In this document: positions 48,286-58,469 of the stretch, in pieces
Numbering within the stretch: position 1 is the stretch's first letter
Layout: each line of letters opens with the position of its first letter
Assembly (NCBI GenBank): GCA_028753945.1
Contig: JAPNXP010000011.1
Coordinates: 1,798,001-1,862,000 of the forward strand
Source of the DNA: Hexactinellida sp. DTS-2022
Lineage: Eukaryota; Porifera; Hexactinellida
DNA: 64,000 bases
Direction of reading: 5' to 3'
Program-made: the position numbers and the translations under genes
Notes under the pieces: model-generated
The model's database searches: none
What the model was told of the DNA's origin: nothing
The model's input: only the letters and a program-made list of their open reading frames with translations

Positions 48286-49056
48286 CAAGGCTGGATTCGG
48301 TTAACCGGTTAACCTTGCTGACATCGGTTAACGGTTAGAGATTTTATTAACCAGTTAGCCGGTCTGTTGAATAACAGCATATTTATTGGGAAATTAATGT
48401 ATAAAGTATTAAAAATTTTTGAATTTTATCAGAATATGTAGTCCTAAATCCATTTCTCATCACCACTTAATACATTTTATTGGACAACATTGATTTAAAT
48501 TTGCCTAAAGCACGAAATGTATCAGTTAATATACTTATGCAGTTATACTTTATACACCTGAGTCTTATTCTGTAGCAGACATGGGGCCAAGCACTTTCAA
48601 AAGGGCTTAAGTCCAAGCCCATCCCTTATCAGAAGGGCTTAAGCCCAAGCCCTTTTCTAAGTCCTTTTTGAAAAAGGGCTTAAGTCCAAGCTCAAGCCCT
48701 TAATAAAGGGCTTAAGTCCGGACTTAAGTCTTTACTCTAATTATTTAGAAATCAAAACCGTATTTTATTGAATAAGTGCCTTGAAAGGGCTTGAAGCTCA
48801 TCTATAAAGGGCTTAAGTCCAAGTCCGGACTTAAACCCATTTATTAAAGGAGGACTTAAGTCCGGATTTAAGCCCTCTAAAAAATGGGCTTAAGTCCAAA
48901 GGGCTTAAGCCCTTTGGGGCTTGGCCCCATGCCAGTTCTGTAGTATAATCAAATTTGTATAAAGGATTTATTGTATTGAGTAGGATGGACGGTTAACCGT
49001 GGCGAGTAATCGAATTGTAACCGTTGCCTCAGATCGGTTAGCCAACCCCACCCTTG
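48286..49056. mobile_element. MITE of the GGTTAACC family, copy 2, carrying a nested MITE
   Basis: It has the same ends (CAAGGCTGGATTCGG and CCCCACCCTTG) and interior as the 13682-14099 copy. The 7-bp word tcaaata lies at both sides. It is split by a different MITE at 48576-48935; without that it is about 400 bp, as in copy 1. Confidence 0.9.
48576..48935. mobile_element. Nested hAT-type MITE built of GGGCTTAAGTCC arrays
   Basis: 360 bp with ends CAGACATGGGGCCAAGC and GCTTGGCCCCATGCCAG, flanked by a perfect 8-bp duplication ttctgtag (48568-48575 and 48936-48943). Most of it is repeats of GGGCTTAAG(T/C)CC and AAGCCC, around a short non-repetitive core. The copy at 13682 gives the empty site. 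Confidence 0.94.
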
Positions 49057-49139
49057 TCAAATAATTGCTCAAATTTACCAATATTTGGCTCTGATTAATT
49101 ATTAACTATATAACTTTGTATTACAGTTGAAAATCGACG

Positions 49140-50160
49140 CGTCAGATCTGGTAGCTCTACTGATAAGGATCATTTTTGAGGGATAGTTTTTATAACCGAC
49201 TTATACCTTTTGAGCTAACATCTGCATCAGGGCCGCCGAGAGGTTTTTCGGGTCCCAGGGCGAACAATAATGATGTGCCTGACACGGAAAAATTTGGTCC
49301 CCTTGGGAAATTGGTCCGAGGGGACCAAAATTTTAATGGAAATCTGGTCCTTCTGTGGAAAATTGGTCCCTCTGAGGTTTGTGTTCATTTAGTTACCGTA
49401 TTACTATAATAGTAGCCTAGTCGATTTTTCGCCATATTGGGACCCAAAAATTTTATGAATAAGCCTGTCACTGGAAAATTGGGCCCAAAAATTGATCCTG
49501 GAACAAAATTCCAGGGAAAATGGTCTTAGGACCAGTTTTTTCTAAGATAAATTTCCATTGGCAAACCCCTCTGGAACCTTTCCCAAACTCAAATGTTCAT
49601 TTTACACGATTTCCTTATCTCTTTGTAATTAAAGTTCAAGTTAACTATATATCATTCAATTTTATTATTTGAAGGAAGTATTTGGCGGTAAATTATATTT
49701 ACATTCTTAAACTAATAACTTTGTTTAGGAATTTACGGGCCCTCCTTGACCCACGGGCCCCGGGACAACTGTCCCCCCTGCCCACCCCTCCCCCCCTCTT
49801 GGCGGTCCTGCTCTACATTAACAAGGTCACTCCCGGAAATTCTTACGGAATGTATTTGTTCAAAATGACGGTGATTTTGACCTTTAGTGACGTCAAAAAG
49901 GTTAAGAAAATGTCCGAATCAAGTATTTCTTTCGGATTTGGAGAGATAGCATGTCAAAGTATAGCAAGGAACGGTTAAACTAAATATATCCTTTTTCATG
50001 AATTTACAATAATCTAAGGTTGTATTTTCTTATTATTCTAGAAGACGATGAATTTGACCTTTGGTGACGTCAAAAAGGTAAAAAATGTCCGAATCCAATT
50101 TTTCTTTCGGAATTGGATAGATAGCTTATCAAAGTATAGTTGGAATGCTTAAACAAGAAT
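49140..50160 (+). repeat. Dispersed repeat family C, copy 2, split and internally duplicated
   Basis: It matches the minus strand of 24960-25330 on both sides of a MITE insertion at 49228-49810. The segment 49858-49990 (TTTGACCTTTAGTGACGTCA and AATGTCCGAATCAAG) is repeated in tandem at 50043-50165 with modest divergence. The short frame at 49682-49978 spans the junction and is not a real gene. Confidence 0.7.
49228..49810. mobile_element. hAT-type MITE, CAGGGCCGCCGAGAGG ends
   Basis: 583 bp with ends CAGGGCCGCCGAGAGG and CCTCTTGGCGGTCCTG (the latter after a CCCCTCCCCCC tract). Flanking octamers atctgcat and ctctacat match at 6 of 8. The uninterrupted family C copy at 24960-25330 supports the insertion. 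The interior repeats GGTCC and AAATTGGTCC words. Confidence 0.8.
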
Positions 50161-50169
50161 TTTCCATGA

Positions 50170-51230
50170 TTTAATAAAACGTATACATTAAATTTGAACC
50201 TCTATCTAACAACACATTGTTCTCTGTAAATAAAAAATTTCAATAGATTTCTGAACCTATTATAGAGGTAAGTAATGCACAGTTGGCAACTGGTGCTCAA
50301 CCTCCTAGCTAGGAGGGCCAGGAAAGAGGTTCCAAAAAGATAATAAAATGCATAAACTAAAAAAACAGTTCATGCAAAATAGAATAACACTAAGCGATTA
50401 TCTACGTGGAATCTGCTGTTAACAACTACTTAAGATAAGTTTGATAACGCTGATCATTTCTTCTTCCTACATTCATTTGTCCTATTTAGTTTTATTTTCC
50501 TACATTCCCTTTTTTCCTATTTAATTAATTATACCTTCCTATTAAACTCTAACATTTCAAAGATAGTGTTACTCAATGAGACCCGTAGTTGAAATGAAAC
50601 TAATCTGATATTAGTAGGCAAAATGAGAGTAGGCAAAGTGGGAGTAGGCGAGATGGGTACAAGTCAAATTATCTTTGGCTGAAAATAATATTCCTGTAAA
50701 GGATTATTATCAACTCTCCAAGAAACTCTTCTTGATCGTTGAATGCTAAATGCAGTATTGAGGACTCCGGGTACCTGCAATTTAGAACCAGTGTATGTAT
50801 TGTTAGTTGAATCCCCGATAGTCTATTGTATCAGCTATTATTCAAAACAAAGTTTGACTCTCTAACAGAGTCTAACTCATATACTTACCGAGTTACAGCC
50901 AAATATGTGAATTTGGAACTAAATGACCACCTATTATTATATAACATTAATTGAAAATTGATCGATATTGACTATACAAAAGATTCTATCAGAGAATTGG
51001 GTAGTTATCAATGCAATGTTAATGCATATTAAAGTTAGTACTAAGTATATAGAAAGGGGCAATGAATCACGTTAAGTGATATAGTGTTTACTTTTCACAC
51101 TACTGGAGTGACGATTCGGAATTTTCTGGAAATTTTGAACATTCCAGAAAATTCCGAATCTGTTCGATCCTCCAAGCTGTTTAAGTTCAGTCTAAGAAGC
51201 TAGAATTTAAGCTAAGAGACATGAGTCCAC
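50170..51230. other. AT-rich interval without recognised genes
   Basis: Contains a short perfect palindrome near 51120-51160 (GGAATTTTCTGGAAATTTT and its complement) that could be the remains of a small inverted-repeat element. No domain or gene is seen. Confidence 0.4.
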
Positions 51231-51237
51231 TAGGGAT

Positions 51238-51490
51238 GTGCGGAATCAGCACTTTTGCAGTCACTTATTATATTTAATGAATCTGTATTTGTAATTTATC
51301 TTTATTCAGTTTAGTTCGTTCAGTTCAGTTCGTTCAATCCGTTCAATTCAGTTCGTTCAGTTCATTCAATTGCCATTCGGAAACCGTTGACGTTCGTTCA
51401 GTTCGTTCACCGTGAATCCCTTAAAAGCCCTGCGTTCAGTTCGTTCAGTTCAAGTTCAATAAGTTCGTTCGTGAACCTTTCATTCCCTGC
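51238..51490. repeat. GTTCAGTTC tandem array with AGGGA-type ends
   Basis: It begins AGGGATGTGCGGAATCAG and ends GAACCTTTCATTCCCT. The middle is an irregular array of TTCGTTCAGTTCA. The ends suggest a MITE like the one at 20853, but no TSD is clear. It truncates the hAT transposase fragment that follows at 51490. Confidence 0.55.
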
Positions 51491-52860
51491 TTGTATCGGA
51501 TAGACCAATTAAATGTAAAGGACGTTGATCAGGTTGTATCTCTCTCTGTCTCTCAATGAAATAACCATGTCGCTGCGCACTACCTTCAATAAATGTGTAT
51601 ACTAATTCCACTATTCCGAAGAATTTACTTGCTTCAATGTTTCTATGATTACAAACAGAATTCACTACCACTCGATTCAAACTATGGGAATAACAATGAG
51701 TGAATAATGCTAGTGGATTTAACTCGCGAATTTTTGCTTGTACACCTTTGCGATTCCCGGACATGTTGCTTCCACCCAGGGCCGGATTACCGCATAGGCC
51801 AAATAGGCCATGGCCTAGGGCCCCGCGCTTTGGGGGGCCCCGCGCCTTTCGGGACTCTGTGAGTTTTTTGAAAATTATTAAAAATGAGGCTTCATGCATT
51901 GGGCTGATGGACTCATTGTGTCAAGCAAGGATGCTAATATTTATATTGGGTGCGTTACTATCGGATATATTCTTACAAATTTTATTATATAAATTGTTAT
52001 TTGTTCTTGCAAATTTATACTATTTAATTAAAGGGAAACCAAATTCAATATACGTTTTACAACATTTATATGTTTATATAATTGTATTTCATTAAAGTAT
52101 TCATACATTCTTTATTTATTCATCGTTCAAACCAGCTAAGTTGTTCTCATTAAAAGCTTTTGCTCGCTCGCTACGCTCGCTCGATTTTCATCACAAAATA
52201 AATATTATTACCGAATATCTCGAATTGTAGCATCGCCGCACCAGCAAAATAGCTAAACAAATTTATTTACACCATTTGTGATAATTATTTCCAAAAGAAT
52301 AACATTATTTGTAATACATTACTTGTTTATTAACGGAAATATAAGCAAACATAATTTCAAAAAATCCCTATATAGTTTGTAATTATTACAGGTTCATCGT
52401 AGCTCCATTGTTTTCAGATAAATTCTTACTGATGGAAAAGCTTCCCCCATAAAAAATTGGCCGCCGCCCTATGCCCTCCAGTTCGATAAAGCTGGCGCCG
52501 CGCATGAGTGTAATGATCCATATATCTAAGAAAATAATAAATGATATTTATTTAGCTTAATATGTATTTACTATTTAGTTTTAAGGGGCCCACAAATAAT
52601 ATATGGCCTAGGGCCCCGCACAGTCTTAATCCGGCCCTGCTTCCACCGTCATAGCCTTGACCTCTATGTCTTCAACTTGTAATCCAAGACTATTTAGTGT
52701 TTTTATTAGAATATTTATGATTTCTTCTCCCGTAATAATAGGATTTTATAATAAAGCAACAAAACTCTCACAAATTTTGCCATTTAAATACGAATTATAA
52801 AATTTTCTGGCGATAAAATTTTTGGAAAATATAATTATTTAATAATTGGTTGGTTTCCTC
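51480..52860 (-). pseudogene. hAT-type transposase fragment (DUF4371/ZMYM-like), split by a MITE
   Basis: Read on the minus strand from about 52850: ICESFVALL (near 52760), TGEEIINILIKTLNSLGL (near 52720) and DIEVKAM. Then a MITE (51777-52639) interrupts. The reading continues with GSNMSGNRKGVQAKIRE (about 51780 downward), the NMSG block of hAT transposases, HCYSHSLNRVVVNS, and ends at GLSDTS near 51490, where the usual LSDTRW motif is broken by the GTTCAGTTC repeat. The catalytic Trp/Glu C-terminal part is lost. This corresponds to the second half of the hAT RNase H fold. At least one stop occurs before the GEE segment. Inactive. Confidence 0.78.
51777..52639. mobile_element. hAT-type MITE, CAGGGCCGGATTA ends
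   Basis: 863 bp with ends CAGGGCCGGATTACCGC and GTCTTAATCCGGCCCTG. A perfect 8-bp duplication cttccacc flanks it (51769-51776 and 52640-52647). It inserted into the YDG/NMSG region of a hAT transposase gene. The subterminal GGCCTAGGGCCCCGC appears at both ends; the inside is AT-rich with no gene. Confidence 0.95.
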
Positions 52861-52872
52861 CTAATATCTATT

Positions 52873-53525
52873 CGGATGTGGGGATGATTGACTGTTCTGA
52901 GGCTAAGGTTACTATTCAATTTATCGCCACGGTAATCCGGTTAACCGCTCATCCTAATCAATCATGCCTGCCAACCTATTTGAGTCCTGTAAGGGGGTTT
53001 AATTTCCCCCTGTGAATTGGCCAAATCCCTGGACACCCCATTTTTTTTAAAGCTCATTACGTTCGCTCGTCTGGGAAAATCTATACGCTTGAATATGAAC
53101 TGTAATTCTACAAAAAGCTACATTTTGAGAGTAGACATTTTTAGGTATTATCAGACTTCTTAGACTTAAGAACACTTAGAACAGCCAAAATTATTAAAAT
53201 CCTTATACGGTGGCAGGTGTGCTCAATGTATAGAATCCAATAGAACATTTGTTTATATTACAGAGTAATACTCCGCTTTATAAAGTTTTACCCCATTAGT
53301 ACATAAACTGACACATTTCGACTTTAGGTAGCTTAGAAACAAACTTCTAACAAAAAATTATAGTGTGGTAATGGGAAATGGATTTATGATTACCATATTG
53401 TAACAAAATTCAAATTATTTCTCAGTGAACGCTTATATTTAACTTACTGGCTACTGGTCAATTAAATATGTAACCTTTTTAACCGATAATAGCCACGGTT
53501 AACTGGTTAACCGAATCCAGTCTTG
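52873..53525. mobile_element. MITE of the GGTTAACC family, copy 3 (older, inverted)
   Basis: The right end TTAACCGAATCCAGTCTTG and the left segment CTGAGGCTAAGGTTACTATT match copies 1 and 2 in inverted orientation with more divergence. The direct repeat atctatt lies at 52866-52872 and 53526-53532. The extra length (653 bp against 418) comes from sequence after about 52968 (CATGCCTGCCAACC), probably another insertion. Confidence 0.75.
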
Positions 53526-53534
53526 ATCTATTGT

Positions 53535-55735
53535 CCTTTTAGATAGCCAACTTTCGCAAAGGATGATGGACAAACAACCAAAAAAGGTTTTTTAATGTAA
53601 ATCACTTATCGAAATTTCAGAATATAATGATAATTGTGGTTCTGCCTAAAGAGTTTCGCATGTGGGAATATAAATAGTGTATTTTTAAAATTCCTCAGAT
53701 TGCTTAAGGTCTTAATAATTTGTTCTAATAAATTCACAATATTTTCAAAACTGAGAATAGAGAATGGATATTTTCATAATGATTTAACAATAAATTTAGT
53801 ATTGTGGTGGTGACTAACAAGGTCTACTTGCACAATAGGAATTGATATTCGAGCAGTTTATAATAATAGGGCATAGCATTCTAATATACTAAGGCAATGG
53901 TCGGCAATTGTGTTTCACTATTACCCCATTTCAGAGCTCAGCGCATCACCGTTACCCCGAATTCAGAAACTATATTGATAAACACAAAGAACAAGCTGTT
54001 TCATTAATAGACGAGACAAAAAGTAAAACTCCAGAGTTTATTTCTGTTCGTAGCATGTCTAATGGCTAAAGTGGCACTTGCTACCCTTAATAATATCTAC
54101 AAACTACGGCTGTATTGTGACAGTTGACATCTTATATCGCTTTCTGGATAGGTCTCGGTACCCCCAGAAAACCTGAAATTACCCCCAATGGGGTAATTTA
54201 GCCCTAATTTCCCACTCCTACTAAGGCAATGGCACTCATCTTAATTTTTGCACCATGGATTGGTTAAACGAGTCATTTTCATACGCATTTGATTAATTAA
54301 AAAAATTTTTTGCTCCGAAATATCCTCTCTATATTATATTGTATATTGTTTTACTTTAGCATCAATATTTCAAACCATAATCATGTCATGGAATTGATTT
54401 TTGAACCTGAATTCAGTGGATAGGAATCTATTAAACAACCACAAGTTATATTTATGTTCAATTTGTTTACTGTACACCCATTATGTTTGTATTTGGTCAC
54501 GATACGATTAGTATAATAATTGTTAGGCATTATTAATTTGTTATTTTACTACTTCCTCGACTTTACTTCAATTTATCTATACGCATTTTCTAAATTTTTG
54601 TTGATATCTTACTGAAACGAAGATGTCCTGCGTAGTTCCTGGGTGTAAATCCAATTACAAGAGACAAAGTCAACGTACAGCTTCTTTTCCATTTCCGAAA
54701 GAATATGAACTTCGTGAGAAGTGGTTTAATTAAAGTGCACCACCATACGATGGTAATTTAATATGGTGAATTATAATTGGCTTCATATAAGTAACTTCTT
54801 AAGATTTCTAAGCCTCTATGCGTTATGTTCGAATGTTTTATAATATCAGCTCTTACTAATCATAATTTTGAAGGCTTTAAGTTATTGAAATTTCTATTTT
54901 TAGCAACCATTGACTATAATACTATGCATCTCGAAATGTGTGGAGAACTCCCAAGTAGGAATTATGCTACTATGTTCTCAGTAGTTTCAATTGATGTATA
55001 AGGAATACGCTTAGCGAGGAATTTGCTTACTTCTACAAATATTATGATCAGATAACTGATATCTATTACTTTTTCACCGGATTTTCTCTATTTTTTCAGA
55101 ATTTTTATACTAATACCCCTGTAATTTCTAAATTATTAGGAAATTATAAAATCGGGTTGGCGAATATTTAGTTCACTATATATTGCTCATATGTATTGTA
55201 TTTTAGCATCCTAGTATCAGTAAACAACACAGTATGATTCAAAGTATTTCGGAATTTACCCTATAAAACTATAGAGAAAACGCAAATCAAAGTTTTTAGT
55301 GTTTCTTTCCCAACTTCAAGACAATATAAGGACAAATAATAACAAATAAAGAGATAAAGGAAATTTGGACACACGATTGGTGTCTTCACAGTCTACGCAG
55401 AAATAATCGACATCAGTCCAATCGGAGATCTGGTTGATTCCCAACCATCATCCGTGGAACTATCGGTCACAAAATTCACAATTTATGTATTATAAAGAAC
55501 AAACTTGTACGATTTAATTGGGGAATTGAAGTTCAAAAATATTTCAAAATAACACCAAAATGCTGCCTAAATGTTCTCTAAGTAATCTAGAAGACATATG
55601 CAATTTTAACAAAAATATATTTATAAGCCACAATTCTGGCCCGTTGGTGGTGCACTAGCGTTAGGGCTATCCCAAGACCAAGAGAGCACTACGAGGAGAA
55701 CAAATACTTACAGGTGTGTTGTAACAACCTCAAGT
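53535..55735. other. AT-rich interval with family B fragments
   Basis: Family B words (AAGGCAATGGCACTCATC, ACCATGGATTGGTTAA) occur at about 54231-54275 and a trace lies near 53890. A CCCCA-flanked stretch (53920-54220), opening AAGGCAATGGTCGGCAATTG and closing near GGGGTAATTTAGCCC, looks like a small insertion within that copy. Apart from the THAP fragment no gene is seen. Confidence 0.4.
54623..54733 (+). pseudogene. THAP-domain fragment
   Basis: An ATG at 54623 opens 36 codons beginning MSCVVPGCKSNYKRQSQ, with the C-x4-C pair of a THAP finger, then FPFPKEYELREKWF and a stop. The second half of the finger (Cys-x2-His) is missing and I could not find a continuation downstream, although TTAAAGTGCACCACCATACG could be past a lost splice junction. 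It is a lone P-like or THAP-gene remnant. Confidence 0.6.
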
Positions 55736-55739
55736 AAGA

Positions 55740-55947
55740 ATCAAATGTATCTTAGTCCACAAATTCAGAATGAAATGATTTCGATTATTGGGAATGAAAT
55801 CAGAAGAAAAATTGTTTTTTATAATAAAGAGGCTGGTATTTTTGCAGTGTTGATGGATGAAACAACTGATGTATCCCATAAAGAACAGATTACTATTATT
55901 GTCAAATATGTGAACCCTTTAATTAAATTTTGTGCAGCATACAGTTA
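55740..55947 (+). pseudogene. hAT-type transposase fragment (DUF4371 start of RNase H fold)
   Basis: NQMYLSPQIQNEMISIIGNEI, then YNKEAGIFAVLMDETTDVSHKEQITIIVKYV: the block with the DETTD catalytic Asp of hAT transposases. It ends at CAAYS where a MITE (55948) intervenes, and does not clearly resume after it. It is on the opposite strand to the hAT fragment at 51.5-52.9 kb and covers the preceding part of the protein, so it is a separate copy. Confidence 0.75.
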
Positions 55948-56191
55948 CCGTATTTCCCCAAATAAGCGCCCTGGCGCGCTTATTGTTTTCGTGGGCCAAA
56001 ATTATCCTGAAATTTTTGTGAAAAATACAGAATATAATTTTTAGTTCGGTTCTAATGGTTTCCACCAACAGTATACCTTCCGAAGTTGCTAAAATCAATG
56101 GAATTACATTACAGTGATCAACTAATGTATATAAATTTATCATACCAAAATGTAATTTTTATTGACCCGGCGCTTATTCGGGGAAATACGG
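55948..56191. mobile_element. TA-flanked MITE, CCGTATTTCCCC ends
   Basis: 244 bp with ends CCGTATTTCCCCAAATAAGC and GCTTATTCGGGGAAATACGG, flanked by TA (55946-55947 and 56192-56193). TA duplication suits the Tc1/mariner-like superfamily. The right end lies 167 bp upstream of the cyclin Y start codon. Diverged ends of the same family lie at about 57727 and 62370. Confidence 0.9.
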
Positions 56192-56358
56192 TAAATGTGA
56201 TTTTTCTGAATAAGGATATCTTCTAGGCAGGAATGTGGGTAATTAATCTTATTCCAATGCTTGTAGGAATTTATCTAAATAATTCCACCTGCTCTCGAGG
56301 GAATGAAATTTGGCCATCTAATTATTTTAAACAATATTTTGCTTTTAGCTATATAACT

Positions 56359-57501
56359 ATGGGTAACTGTTTTCGGCCTTATATTTCTCTTGACGATCGA
56401 CAGGCCAGGAAACCTTATGATCGGTCAAATGCATATCTACCCCCTAAAGAAAGTATTGGTTACGATATGATCCATCATAAGCTACCTATACTTAATGGAA
56501 ATATTAAGTTGGACAATTCTGGAAATTGTGTCCACAATGATTCACCAGTTGCTCCGAGTACTAATTGCGTTCTTCATAGTTCGAATTCTTCTATTGAAAT
56601 GAAATCAAAATATTTATCGGTAGATCCATCTCTTATGCATATAAGTGATCGTGAAGATAATGCAACAATTAACGAAACTTTATTCCTTAAGCGATTTCAT
56701 AAATTAATAATTGGGAAGATTTCTCCTAAACAAACAGTTTCGATGATAGGAAATCAGAATTGCATTCGGAAGTTTTCTTCCACTAGCAGCGTTTTCATTG
56801 ATTCTAGTACCGTTACCCAACCTAATATGAAGCATACTTTGAAATGCGTTTCGCTAGCTTTACACAACCTAATAATCTTCGATTCACGACATAAACAACC
56901 TCGTAACCTGGATATTTTTGACGAACGTTTACACCCCGTGTCTGATCATAATCCATCTAGTTTTATTGAAAATTTAGTCCCAGAGCCTAAATATATATAC
57001 AAATTCATGAAACATTTATTCCACTCTGCTCAATTGACAGCAGAGTGCGCTATAATAACTTTGATCTATTTAGAGCGGTTATTGATTTGTGCAGAAATTG
57101 ATATCACAGTTTGCACTTGGAAAAGAATTTTACTTGGTTCAATTTTACTAGCCTCAAAAGTGTGGGACGATCAGGCTGTATGGAATGTAGATTATTGTCA
57201 TATTTTAAAAGAGTTGCAAGTTGATGATGTAAATGAAATGGAACGATCGTTCTTAGAATTACTTCAATTTGATATTAATGTTCCTTCTAGTATATATGCA
57301 AAGTATTACTTTGATTTGAGAACATTTTCTGATTTTAACCACATTTCATTACCTCTCGAACCATTGAGTAAAAGAAAAGCCGTTTATTTAGAAGCAATTG
57401 CTATTCAAAATGATCAAGATTATGATTATTATCAATATGGTAATCGTAGCAATAGTGCTGAACGAGTTTACCCATCGAAATCCCTTGTTGTCCTCAACTG
57501 A
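56359..57501 (+). CDS. CCNY: Cyclin Y, intronless
   Basis: Cyclin Y binds CDK14 and CDK16 at the plasma membrane, where the kinase phosphorylates the Wnt co-receptor LRP6. The start at 56359 (MGNCF) is chosen over an in-frame ATG at 56233 because it gives an N-terminal Gly2 with adjacent Cys, the myristoylation/palmitoylation signal of the family. Residues 94-101 (HISDREDN), 138-155 (RKFSSTSSVFIDSSTVTQ) and the cyclin box at about 210-320 (AQLTAECAIITLIYLERLL, LASKVWDDQAVWNVDYC, INVPSSIYAKYYFDLR) are clear. RSNSAER at 363-369 recalls the C-terminal 14-3-3-type Ser site. The 380 residues compare with 341 in human; the N-terminal third is longer and diverged. The open frame has no introns, unlike vertebrate CCNY, so it may be an old retrocopy or an intron-poor gene. 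No poly-A tract follows the stop. The only clear host gene here. Confidence 0.93.
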   Translation: MGNCFRPYISLDDRQARKPYDRSNAYLPPKESIGYDMIHHKLPILNGNIKLDNSGNCVHNDSPVAPSTNCVLHSSNSSIEMKSKYLSVDPSLMHISDREDNATINETLFLKRFHKLIIGKISPKQTVSMIGNQNCIRKFSSTSSVFIDSSTVTQPNMKHTLKCVSLALHNLIIFDSRHKQPRNLDIFDERLHPVSDHNPSSFIENLVPEPKYIYKFMKHLFHSAQLTAECAIITLIYLERLLICAEIDITVCTWKRILLGSILLASKVWDDQAVWNVDYCHILKELQVDDVNEMERSFLELLQFDINVPSSIYAKYYFDLRTFSDFNHISLPLEPLSKRKAVYLEAIAIQNDQDYDYYQYGNRSNSAERVYPSKSLVVLN

Positions 57502-57726
57502 ATATTATTTAACAGAATTATATTATTTTACAATTATTTACTGGTTCTTCTCTAAACTTATTTAATATATTATGAAGATGTGTTTACGTTTTCTAAATAC
57601 GGGTTGAGATAATATTGTTTGAATCCATCGAAATTGTATTTCTTGCTCTGGATAATGCAATTTTACTAAACTATACTTTAAGCTGAAAGATAAACAAAAT
57701 GCTACATTTTTTGTTATAATATCTTG

Positions 57727-57869
57727 CCAGGTTTCCTCGTATAAACGCACTGGCAGTTATTATTTTCGTAGGGCAAATTTGCCCACAATTTTCTTGCAAT
57801 TCCAAAAAAGAATACTTAGGTGAATTCTAATCAGCGACAATACATAAATTGCCTAAATGAATGTATTTA
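57727..57869. mobile_element. Left half of an older MITE split by the Ginger-like element
   Basis: AGGTTTCCTCGTATAAACGC and CTGGCAGTTATTATTTTCGT match, with divergence, the left end of the CCGTATTTCCCC MITE at 55948. The matching right end (CGACGCTTATTCGG) is at about 62340-62372, beyond the Ginger-like element, so the latter appears to have inserted into this MITE. Confidence 0.5.
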
Positions 57870-58265
57870 TGTTGCAGTCAAAGTGCGTTTTCAGTCAAAA
57901 CGCGAACTGACTAGTCAAAACGCGAACTGACTAGTCAAAACGCGTTTTGACTGAAAAGTCAGTCAGTTCGCGTTTTGACTGAAATTTTCAGTCAAAGTGC
58001 GTTTACTTATGAATAATTTATATTCTTATTTTGTTTTAATTTTAGAGATAGTTATGTAACATTATTTTAATAGCTTCAGTAGTTATAATAAGAATATAAG
58101 AGCCTCTCACAACAATTGAGTTTTAATAATAATCTACAGATTAACTTTTATCCATTTTCCCACCATTTTTGATTAAAATAAATTAATAATTATAATTATC
58201 CCCTCCAATACATTAGAATGTTATTCTAAAATATTAAAATACATTATATGTTTGATGTTAGTATA
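57870..58265. repeat. Left TIR of the Ginger-like element
   Basis: 396 bp, matching 61763-62124 in inverted orientation with few mismatches. The outer ~130 bp is an array of AGTCAAAACGCG and its complement CGCGTTTTGACT, with AACTGACTAGTCAAAACGCG duplicated. It is about 35 bp longer than the right TIR because of extra array units. The inner part is plain AT-rich DNA (GAGCCTCTCACAACAATTG). Confidence 0.92.
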
Positions 58266-58450
58266 CAGTCAACTCCGCTTAATAGAGCCACCGGTTAATC
58301 GGTTTCTCCGCTTAATCGGGTCAAAATTTCACAGGATTTATAGGACAGAATTACAGTTTGGCTTACAATATTTTCGGTTAATCGGTTTCTCCGCTTAATT
58401 GGGTCAAAACAACCTGGTCCCGAGGTGGCTCTATTAAGCGGAGTCGACTG
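58266..58450. mobile_element. pogo/Tc1-mariner-type MITE, CAGTCAACTCCGC ends
   Basis: 185 bp with ends CAGTCAACTCCGCTTAATAG and its near-complement at 58431-58450, flanked by TA (58264-58265 and 58451-58452). The interior repeats CGGTTAATCGGTTTCTCCGC. It is related by its ends to the element at 44181-44518 and was inserted within the Ginger-like element. Confidence 0.92.
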
Positions 58451-58469
58451 TATCTTGATTTACTATTTT

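Noticed and set aside
49682-49978. 98-residue open frame
   Set aside because: It crosses a MITE junction into dispersed repeat family C and has no domain.
56233-56358. Upstream in-frame extension of cyclin Y from the ATG at 56233
   Set aside because: It lacks family similarity and would bury the MGNC lipid-modification signal; the start at 56359 fits the family.
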